Notes under the pieces: generated by a model
Told to the model about the DNA's origin: nothing
Databases searched by the model: none
Seen by the model: only the letters and a program-made list of their open reading frames with translations
Translations under genes and position numbers: made by a program
Shown: positions 1 to 4,077 of the stretch, piece by piece
Position numbering within the stretch: position 1 is the stretch's first letter
How the letters are laid out: every line of letters starts with the position of its first letter
DNA from: Pedobacter sp.
GTDB taxonomy: Bacteria > Bacteroidota > Bacteroidia > Sphingobacteriales > Sphingobacteriaceae
NCBI GenBank assembly: GCA_030149995.1
Contig: JASLGV010000115.1
Span: forward strand, 1-8,784
Reading direction: 5' to 3'
DNA: 8,784 nucleotides

Positions 1-256
1 TGTTAAAGCCGCCAGGGAGCCACTTTCTTATGCAGGCATTAACTCGGTTGGTTTACGCAGAAGAGGCTTTACAAATGAGCAGATCGACGAAATACAGGAA
101 ATTTACCGGGTATTATTCGTAAAACACAACAACGTAACGAAAGCATTAGACATGATCGAAGCCGAATTCAAGCCAACGGAAATTCGCGATGAAATTGTAG
201 ATTTTATCCGTAATTCGAACAGAGGTGTAATGAAAGGCTTTGGCATGGGTAGCTAA
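1..256 (+). CDS. lpxA: LpxA, UDP-N-acetylglucosamine acyltransferase (3' end only)
   Basis: This is the C-terminal 84 residues of an open frame that enters from the left edge (first full codon at 2) and stops with TAA at 254-256. LpxA transfers an R-3-hydroxyacyl chain from acyl carrier protein to UDP-GlcNAc, the first step of lipid A synthesis in the cytoplasm. The visible part begins after the left-handed beta-helix and contains the family segment INSVGLRRRGF, then a helical tail (EQIDEIQEIYRVLF ... DEIVDFIRNSNRG), which matches the C-terminal helical domain of LpxA. The catalytic histidine lies upstream of the window and cannot be checked. In Bacteroidota lpxA usually ends an lpxD-lpxC/fabZ-lpxA cluster; the following ATPase and efp genes fit that context. 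Identification is from sequence pattern and gene order. Confidence 0.9.
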   Translation, partial: VKAAREPLSYAGINSVGLRRRGFTNEQIDEIQEIYRVLFVKHNNVTKALDMIEAEFKPTEIRDEIVDFIRNSNRGVMKGFGMGS

Positions 257-267
257 CATTTAAATTT

Positions 268-747
268 ATGGCCGGGTTAACATTAATCAGAACAGATGCC
301 AGCAATGCTGATTTTAAAAAACTGGTGGCTTCCTTAGATGAAGATCTCCGCCTGAGAGACGGTAAAGAGCATGTGTTTTATAATCAGTTTAACAAAACCG
401 ACACCATAAAAGAAGTAATTGTTGCATACAGCCACAACCTGCCCGTAGGTTGTGGCGCCTTTAAAAAGTACGAAAGCCATACCGCTGAAGTAAAACGGAT
501 GTTTGTACATCCGGATTACCGCAAACAAGGCATTGCATCTCAAGTCCTTTCAGCACTCGAAAACTGGGCAACAGAATTGAACTATACTGCTTGCCTGCTC
601 GAAACAGGCAAAAAACAGCCGGAAGCCATTGCTTTATATAATAAAGCTGGCTATTTCGTAATACCCAATTACGGGCAATATGCGGGCGTAGAAAACAGTG
701 TGTGTATGCGAAAAAAACTGGCAGATAACACAGATAAAGACCGGTAG
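268..747 (+). CDS. GNAT-family N-acetyltransferase
   Basis: A 159-residue protein with the GNAT fold pattern. The acetyl-CoA binding signature is seen at residues 78-90 (MFVHPDYRKQGIA, the R/Q-x-x-G-x-A loop at 85-90), and the later ALYNKAGY at 122-129 is the typical beta-6/alpha-4 region that contacts CoA. Single-domain proteins of this size acetylate amino groups of small molecules, peptides or protein termini; nothing in the sequence identifies the substrate. There is no signal peptide or membrane segment, so it is probably cytoplasmic. It starts 11 bases after the lpxA stop and ends 5 bases before the ABC ATPase, so it is likely part of the same transcript, but a role in lipid A chemistry is not implied by that alone. 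No clear Shine-Dalgarno sequence precedes the ATG, as is normal in Bacteroidota. Confidence 0.88.
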   Translation: MAGLTLIRTDASNADFKKLVASLDEDLRLRDGKEHVFYNQFNKTDTIKEVIVAYSHNLPVGCGAFKKYESHTAEVKRMFVHPDYRKQGIASQVLSALENWATELNYTACLLETGKKQPEAIALYNKAGYFVIPNYGQYAGVENSVCMRKKLADNTDKDR

Positions 748-752
748 CAAGC

Positions 753-1367
753 ATGAAAATTACGTTAGAGAATGTTGGTCGCAGGTTTAACAAAGAGTGG
801 ATTTTTAAAAACCTGAGTACCGAATTTGTATCGGGAACAAGTTATGCCATTCTCGGGCCCAACGGATCGGGTAAATCAACGCTTTTAAGCATCTTGAACG
901 GAAGCCTGAGCCCTTCGGAAGGCAACATCTCTTATTATAACGGCCAGGAAATTGCAGCCGAAAAGATTTACCAGCAGGTAAGCCTCGCAGCCCCCTATCT
1001 TGAACTGATCGAAACCTTTACCCTAAAGGAAATGATTAATTTTCATTTTAAGTTTAAAGGTTTTAGTGCCGGCCTGGATGCAAATAAAGTTCTTTCCGTT
1101 CTGGGGCTTGAAAAAGCAGCTAACAAGGAAATCAAGTATTTTTCGTCGGGCATGAAACAAAGAACCAAGCTGGCCCTGGCCTGCTGTGCCGATACGCCTA
1201 TTTTATTTTTAGACGAGCCAACCAGTAATCTCGACGTTCAGGGAATCGAATGGTATAAAAACCTGATCGAAAACTACACAGCCGATAAACTAACCATCAT
1301 CGGATCAAACCAGCTCCAGGAATATGATTTCTGCACAGAAACCATACAAATAACTGATTACAAGTAA
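753..1367 (+). CDS. ABC-type ATPase subunit with unusual Q-loop and H-switch
   Basis: A 204-residue nucleotide-binding domain. Walker A is GPNGSGKST (35-43), the signature is a variant FSSGMKQR (130-137), Walker B is ILFLDEP (150-156) with the catalytic Glu at 155, and the D-loop is SNLD (158-161). Two regular landmarks are changed: the Q-loop glutamine is replaced by alanine (SLAAPYLE, Ala79/80), and the H-switch histidine is replaced by asparagine (GSNQ, Asn186). The protein is compact, with no extra C-terminal domain and no permease gene next to it. It would normally power an integral membrane partner at the inner membrane; here the partner is unknown. The gene follows the acetyltransferase by 5 bases and probably ends the lpxA transcript. 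A homologous ATPase between lpxA and efp is, from memory, common in Bacteroidota, so the changes may define a family rather than a broken gene. Confidence 0.88.
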   Translation: MKITLENVGRRFNKEWIFKNLSTEFVSGTSYAILGPNGSGKSTLLSILNGSLSPSEGNISYYNGQEIAAEKIYQQVSLAAPYLELIETFTLKEMINFHFKFKGFSAGLDANKVLSVLGLEKAANKEIKYFSSGMKQRTKLALACCADTPILFLDEPTSNLDVQGIEWYKNLIENYTADKLTIIGSNQLQEYDFCTETIQITDYK

Positions 1368-1379
1368 AATAACCCCTCA

Positions 1380-1417
1380 AAAACGCCTTTAGTCAACGGC
1401 AGTTTTGTCATCTTTTT
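1380..1417 (+). terminator. weak intrinsic terminator candidate after the ABC ATPase
   Basis: AAAACGCC (1380-1387) pairs with GGCaGTTTT (1398-1406) with one bulged A, giving an 8-bp stem and a 10-base loop. A T5 run follows at 1413-1417 after a 6-base gap. The stem is short and the T run is displaced, so this is only a plausible end of the lpxA-GNAT-ATPase transcript. Confidence 0.35.
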
Positions 1418-1440
1418 GTATTAAAAAAATATTTTTAAAT

Positions 1441-1456
1441 AATTCTTGTGAGAATT
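1441..1456. promoter_or_regulatory. inverted repeat over the -33 element (possible operator)
   Basis: AATTCT (1441-1446), four bases, then AGAATT (1451-1456) is a perfect 6-bp dyad that contains the TTG of the promoter at 1446-1448. Its position would allow a dimeric regulator to block or recruit RNA polymerase. The arms are AT-rich, so chance is possible and no regulator is identified. Confidence 0.35.
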
Positions 1457-1476
1457 ATAAATAGTTCTTACCTTTG
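1446..1476 (+). promoter_or_regulatory. Bacteroidota-type promoter for the small RNA candidate
   Basis: TTG at 1446-1448 and TAccTTTG at 1469-1476 are separated by 20 bases, an excellent fit to the Bacteroidota housekeeping consensus (TTG, about 19-21 bases, TAnnTTTG). The expected start is roughly 1481-1485. No reading frame of useful length begins downstream before the terminator at 1623-1659. A perfect inverted repeat (1441-1456) covers the -33 element. Confidence 0.7.
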
Positions 1477-1482
1477 CGGCAC

Positions 1483-1660
1483 CAAAAAGAGGTCGAAAGT
1501 TTAGTCAACTTCTTTTACGTACAATTGTTCTTTCAGCTGTTTGGAAACAGCATTAAAATATATTTTACCAACAGGTAAAAACAAGAGTTTTTTCATAGTT
1601 TAGTTTGAGGTTTAGGTTGATTATGCCTTCGGAGTGGTTCCCGAAGGCATTTCTTTTTTA
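1483..1660 (+). ncRNA. candidate small non-coding RNA, family not recognised
   Basis: About 178 bases between a strong promoter and a strong intrinsic terminator with no credible protein-coding frame. Two local hairpins are perfect: GCTGTT-TGGA-AACAGC (1536-1551) and TTTTACC-AACA-GGTAAAA (1563-1580). A long-range helix is possible between 1502-1511 and 1614-1623 (10 bp including two G-U pairs), immediately before the terminator stem, which would close the two hairpins into a multibranch fold. The 5' end is ACCAAAAAGAGG. The size is similar to 6S RNA, but I cannot show the long bubbled rod typical of 6S, and it does not look like tmRNA, RNase P RNA or SRP RNA. An alternative is a long premature-terminated leader of efp1, but efp1 has its own -7 element at 1728-1735. 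The exact 5' end is inferred. Confidence 0.55.
1623..1659 (+). terminator. intrinsic terminator of the small RNA candidate
   Basis: ATGCCTTCGG (1623-1632) pairs perfectly with CCGAAGGCAT (1641-1650), a 10-bp stem with an 8-base loop, followed directly by TTCTTTTTT (1651-1659). This is a textbook Rho-independent terminator. It lies 120 bases before efp1, so it cannot serve efp1. A 12-codon frame (ATG at 1623-1625) lies across it but is most likely a by-product of the stem. Confidence 0.85.
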
Positions 1661-1714
1661 AGACCTTCCCAACCCCTGCACAGGTAAGCAATTACAGGTT
1701 CCGCCCTTTTTTTT

Positions 1715-1735
1715 GTTAAAATAATTTTAACTTTG
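1715..1735 (+). promoter_or_regulatory. efp1 promoter -7 element overlapped by a palindrome
   Basis: TAacTTTG at 1728-1735 fits the Bacteroidota -7 consensus and lies 43 bases before the efp1 ATG. No good TTG is found at the usual distance upstream. A perfect 17-base palindrome, GTTAAAAT-a-ATTTTAAC (1715-1731), overlaps the first bases of the -7 element and could be an operator, although its AT richness raises the chance of coincidence. Confidence 0.5.
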
Positions 1736-1746
1736 CCAGCAAATTT

Positions 1747-1772
1747 GGCTTTAATTATTCAACCATTTTTAG
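1747..1772 (+). promoter_or_regulatory. conserved 5' leader block of efp1
   Basis: GGCTTTAA (1747-1754) and CCATTTTTAG (1763-1772) recur with identical 16-base start-to-start spacing in the efp2 leader (2586-2611). The block lies between the -7 element and the start codon. It is either a relic of the duplication that made the two genes or a shared mRNA element controlling translation. Confidence 0.45.
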
Positions 1773-1778
1773 AACAAT

Positions 1779-2339
1779 ATGGCAAAAGCATCAGAAGTAA
1801 AAAACGGAAATGTTCTTCGCTTTAACGGAGAGCTGGTAAGTGTAGAAGAATACATTCACCGTACTCCAGGCAATTTAAGGGCTTTTTATCAGGCCCGCAT
1901 GAGAAACGTGAAAACGGGTAAACTGGTAGAATATCGCTTCAGAACAGACGAAGAGGTAACCATTTGCCGTGTAGAAACAAACAACTACCAGTATTTATAC
2001 GAAGACGGCGACTTTCTGGTTGTAATGGACAACACAAGTTTCGAGCAGTTTAACATCCCTAAATTACTGTTTGGCGATGCCATCAGGTTTTTAAAAGAAG
2101 GAACCAATGTGGTGATCGCTTTTGAGAGCGATGAGCCCATCATTGCACAGTTACCAAACAGTGTAGAACTTGAAATTACGTATACAGAACCCGCAGTAAA
2201 AGGCGACACCTCTACAAGTGCTTTAAAATATGCAACAGTAGAAACAGGTGTAGAAATCAGGGTTCCCATGTTTATAAACCAGGGCGACCGGGTAAAAGTA
2301 GATACCAAAACCGGCGATTACCAGGAAAGGGTAAAATAA
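1779..2339 (+). CDS. efp: Elongation factor P paralogue with PGNLR loop (EF-P 1)
   Basis: A 186-residue, full-length three-domain EF-P. EF-P binds the ribosome between the P and E sites and rescues stalling at polyproline. Domain I (about 1-64) is the KOW-like domain; domains II and III (about 65-186) are OB folds, with the C-terminal family signature region TYTEPAVKGDTST (134-146) and the end GDYQERVK. The loop that reaches the CCA end of P-site tRNA, normally PGKGxAF with a modified Lys (or Arg in the EarP group), reads P30-G-N32-L-R34-A-F. The modified residue position is therefore Asn, with an Arg two positions on. The protein is otherwise intact and matches its neighbour without gaps, so it is unlikely to be a pseudogene. 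It may act unmodified or by another modification; no modifying enzyme is in the window. It has its own -7 element and leader. Confidence 0.92.
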   Translation: MAKASEVKNGNVLRFNGELVSVEEYIHRTPGNLRAFYQARMRNVKTGKLVEYRFRTDEEVTICRVETNNYQYLYEDGDFLVVMDNTSFEQFNIPKLLFGDAIRFLKEGTNVVIAFESDEPIIAQLPNSVELEITYTEPAVKGDTSTSALKYATVETGVEIRVPMFINQGDRVKVDTKTGDYQERVK

Positions 2340-2531
2340 ATCCGGCACATTTAATTTTTCTTTCTGTTATCCTGAAGAAAGAAGGTTTAGTAACAGTTGG
2401 TTTTGCTTTCTGGTATTCATATCTCTGCGCTTCTGTGTCAATTAAGTTTAGCCACGGAAGCGCGGAAATCACGCAATGACTTTTCTTATTATTATCATTT
2501 TTGCATTTTCACCTGCATCTGCGCCTTAGTA
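2340..2531. repeat. degenerate intergenic repeat between the two efp genes
   Basis: The 282-base gap between the efp genes contains no convincing gene. TTCTTTCT (2358-2365) and AGAAAGAA (2376-2383) form an 8-bp perfect hairpin around a 10-base loop. TCTGCGCTTCTGTG (2424-2437) pairs along 14 positions with CACGGAAGCGCGGA (2453-2466), with two G-U pairs. A relative of the first arm, TCTGCGCCTTAGT, recurs at 2518-2530 (10 of 13 matches). This style resembles interspersed intergenic repeats of Sphingobacteriaceae (CACGGA/TCTGCG blocks), recognised from memory. Neither hairpin has a T run, so they are not good terminators. Confidence 0.45.
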
Positions 2532-2555
2532 AAAAAACTAAATGGTAGATTAAAA

Positions 2556-2587
2556 ATAGTTTTTACCTTTGCCAAACCAAAAAGAGG
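2556..2587 (+). promoter_or_regulatory. efp2 promoter region
   Basis: TAccTTTG at 2564-2571 fits the -7 consensus and lies 50 bases upstream of the efp2 ATG. There is no good TTG about 20 bases upstream. A short dyad TAAAAA-tag-TTTTTA (2551-2565) runs into the -7 element. The 32 bases 2556-2587 match 1461-1492 at the small RNA promoter in 28 positions, including ACCAAAAAGAGG just downstream of the -7. Confidence 0.5.
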
Positions 2588-2611
2588 CTTTAAAGTATAA
2601 GCCATTTTTAG
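2586..2611 (+). promoter_or_regulatory. conserved 5' leader block of efp2
   Basis: GGCTTTAA (2586-2593) and CCATTTTTAG (2602-2611) repeat the efp1 leader block with the same spacing. In this copy GGCTT (2586-2590) can pair with AAGCC (2599-2603), a small hairpin that efp1 does not preserve. Confidence 0.45.
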
Positions 2612-2621
2612 GATTTATAAT

Positions 2622-3182
2622 ATGGCAAAAGCATCAGATGTAAAAAACGGAAATATCTTACGCCTAAACGGCGAATTGGTAACCGTTGAAGAATTTATTC
2701 ACCGCACACCAGGAAAAGGTGGTGCATTTTATGTTGGTAAATTACGCAACATTAAAACCGGTAAAATTGTAGAAGCACGTATGAATACAGACGAGCAGGT
2801 AGAAATTTGCCGGGTAGAAACAAACGATTACCAGTATCTTTATGAAGACGGCGATTACCTGGTTGTTATGGATAACGTAACCTACGAGCAGATTAACGTT
2901 GAAAAAGCACTTTTTGGTTCTTCAATACGCTTTTTAAAAGAAGGTATGAACGTAATTGTTTCTGTAGAAAGTGAAGAGCCTATTATGGCACAAATACCCA
3001 ATTTTACCGAATTGGTAATCACCTATTCTGAACCAGCTGTTAAAGCTGATACAGCAACCAACGCACAAAAAAGTGCAACGCTTGAAAACGGAGTGGAAAT
3101 TAAAGTTCCAATGTTTGTTAACCAGGGTGATAAAATCAAGATCGATACGCGTACCGGCGAATACGTAGAAAGAGTAAAATAA
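2622..3182 (+). CDS. efp: Elongation factor P with canonical PGKGG loop (EF-P 2)
   Basis: A 186-residue EF-P, aligning end to end with the upstream copy (129 of 186 identical by hand count, no gaps). Domain I carries the loop P30-G-K32-G-G-A-F, with lysine at the site that is beta-lysylated, aminopentanol-modified or left bare in different bacteria. The C-terminal domain shows TYSEPAVKADTAT (134-146) and the end GEYVERVK. It promotes peptide bond formation at polyproline stretches. One difference from the usual family is Ala in place of Gly in AVKAD (142), where efp1 keeps the common AVKGD. Thus each copy departs from the family at a different place, which suggests divergence of roles rather than one functional and one decaying copy. 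It has its own promoter and is followed by a strong terminator. Confidence 0.93.
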   Translation: MAKASDVKNGNILRLNGELVTVEEFIHRTPGKGGAFYVGKLRNIKTGKIVEARMNTDEQVEICRVETNDYQYLYEDGDYLVVMDNVTYEQINVEKALFGSSIRFLKEGMNVIVSVESEEPIMAQIPNFTELVITYSEPAVKADTATNAQKSATLENGVEIKVPMFVNQGDKIKIDTRTGEYVERVK

Positions 3183-3204
3183 CCGGTTACACCTAAAACA
3201 TATT

Positions 3205-3234
3205 AAAAAAGGTATCCAATTGGATGCCTTTTTT
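3205..3234 (+). terminator. intrinsic terminator after efp2
   Basis: AAAAAAGGTATCC (3205-3217) pairs along its whole length with GGATGCCTTTTTT (3222-3234), with one T-G wobble and an AATT loop. The T6 arm gives the terminator tail on the + strand. Symmetry means it could also act on the - strand. It isolates efp2 from the folate gene and lies inside the artificial upstream extension of that gene's frame. Confidence 0.88.
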
Positions 3235-3313
3235 ATTTGTTACGCAGTTCGCTGTTGCCGTACAGGTAAACGGGTCATCATCCGGCTTTAAGCCATGCGT
3301 ACCCGCCCGAACA

Positions 3314-3344
3314 TTTCAGTTTTATTTAAATTCCCCTATCTTTA
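3314..3344 (+). promoter_or_regulatory. candidate promoter of the formyl-THF cyclo-ligase gene
   Basis: TTT (3314-3316), a 20-base spacer and TATCTTTA (3337-3344) match the Bacteroidota promoter except for the last G of the -7. The predicted start would fall at or next to the ATG at 3350, giving a very short or absent leader. The inverted element GGCTTTAAGCC just upstream, around 3283-3293, has no assigned role. Confidence 0.4.
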
Positions 3345-3349
3345 TTTCC

Positions 3350-3910
3350 ATGCGTAAAGCCGACATCAGAAAGCAGGCGCTGGCGGCCAGATCTGCACTC
3401 CAGCCCGCAACATACGAGCAGTTAAACAGGCAACTCCTGGAGCAGTTTACCAAACTTAATTTTGATGAGGTAAAAACCCTGCATATTTTTCTACCCATTA
3501 CAGAAAAAAGGGAACCTGATACTTTTCTGCTTATTGACTGGTTACGTCAACATCATCCTGATATTAAAATCATTGTTCCGAAAGCAGATTTTGAAAACGC
3601 ACGCTTAAGCAACCACGAATACACCGGGAAAGGCGATCTCAAGAAAAATCTTTATAACATTCTGGAACCGCAGCAAGGGCTTATCCATACCGGTGAAATT
3701 GAAATGGTTATCGTTCCTTTACTGGCCTTCGATACCCGCGGATACCGGGTGGGATATGGCAAAGGATTTTATGATCGCTTTCTTCAAAGCATAAACACTC
3801 GTAAAATTGGCTTATCTTTGACCGATGCAACAGAGCAGATAGAAGACGTTCACGAACTCGACATCCGTTTAGACGCCTGCATAACCCCCAACAACACATT
3901 CATATTTTAA
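3350..3910 (+). CDS. ygfA: 5-formyltetrahydrofolate cyclo-ligase
   Basis: A 186-residue cytoplasmic enzyme that uses ATP to convert 5-formyl-THF to 5,10-methenyl-THF, returning this dead-end folate to one-carbon metabolism. The family signature is clear at 124-145: LLAFDTRGYRVGYGKGFYDRFL shortened to its core G-Y-G-K-G-F-Y-D-R (135-143), the phosphate/nucleotide loop. The N-terminal basic helix starting MRKADIRKQAL is the usual start, so ATG 3350 is preferred over an upstream in-frame ATG at 3224, which would add 42 residues with no family similarity and would begin inside the efp2 terminator. Length matches the family. The small acidic gene follows after 8 bases and is probably co-transcribed. 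Across the convergent junction lie histidine-degradation genes, whose intermediate formimidoylglutamate can feed folate in other organisms; the link here is only positional. Confidence 0.93.
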   Translation: MRKADIRKQALAARSALQPATYEQLNRQLLEQFTKLNFDEVKTLHIFLPITEKREPDTFLLIDWLRQHHPDIKIIVPKADFENARLSNHEYTGKGDLKKNLYNILEPQQGLIHTGEIEMVIVPLLAFDTRGYRVGYGKGFYDRFLQSINTRKIGLSLTDATEQIEDVHELDIRLDACITPNNTFIF

Positions 3911-3918
3911 CGACCTAC

Positions 3919-4077
3919 ATGGAAGAAACCATTCAGATTAAAACGGCTAAGCAATACGAAGACAACATGATTGCCTTGTTTGAACTTCAGGAAAAAGAGG
4001 ATTTAACCGAAGAAGATAAAAAGCAAATCGAACGCATGCTGAAAGCCGGCGAAAAGTACGAAGCAGAACACCTTTAG
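3919..4077 (+). CDS. small acidic protein of 52 residues, unknown function
   Basis: ATG at 3919 opens a 52-codon frame ending TAG at 4075-4077. The product, from MEETIQIKTAKQYE to EKYEAEHL, is highly charged and predicted helical throughout, without membrane segments or cysteines. The pattern IKTAKQYEDNM followed by an acidic helix and a YEAEHL end loosely resembles the N-terminal segment of HigA-type antitoxins (IxTxxxYExA ... YExxH), but there is no helix-turn-helix domain and no toxin gene nearby, so an antitoxin call is not supported. Codon use and position, 8 bases after the folate gene, argue for a real gene, probably co-transcribed with it. The stop overlaps the end of hutG on the other strand by 4 bases. 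Confidence 0.65.
   Translation: MEETIQIKTAKQYEDNMIALFELQEKEDLTEEDKKQIERMLKAGEKYEAEHL

Noticed and set aside
1483..1660. 6S RNA identity for the small RNA candidate
   Set aside because: Length fits, but I cannot draw the long rod with a central open bubble by eye; the visible fold is multibranched. A covariance search is needed.
1623..1661. 12-codon frame MPSEWFPKAFLF across the terminator
   Set aside because: It coincides with a perfect terminator stem and T tract, which explain its sequence without coding.
1779..2339. efp1 as a pseudogene
   Set aside because: Full length, gap-free against efp2, with conserved domain II-III residues and its own promoter; only the loop is changed.
2397..2600. 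67-codon + strand frame between the efp genes
   Set aside because: It crosses the inverted repeat and the efp2 promoter, has low-complexity composition and no family features.
3241..3305. nested dyads upstream of the folate gene (TACGCA/TGCGTA, GGCTTTAAGCC) as a riboswitch
   Set aside because: They lie upstream of the predicted promoter, match no known folate riboswitch pattern that I recognise, and the pairings are short.
3919..4077. HigA-type antitoxin
   Set aside because: No helix-turn-helix and no adjacent toxin; the similarity is to a short segment only.
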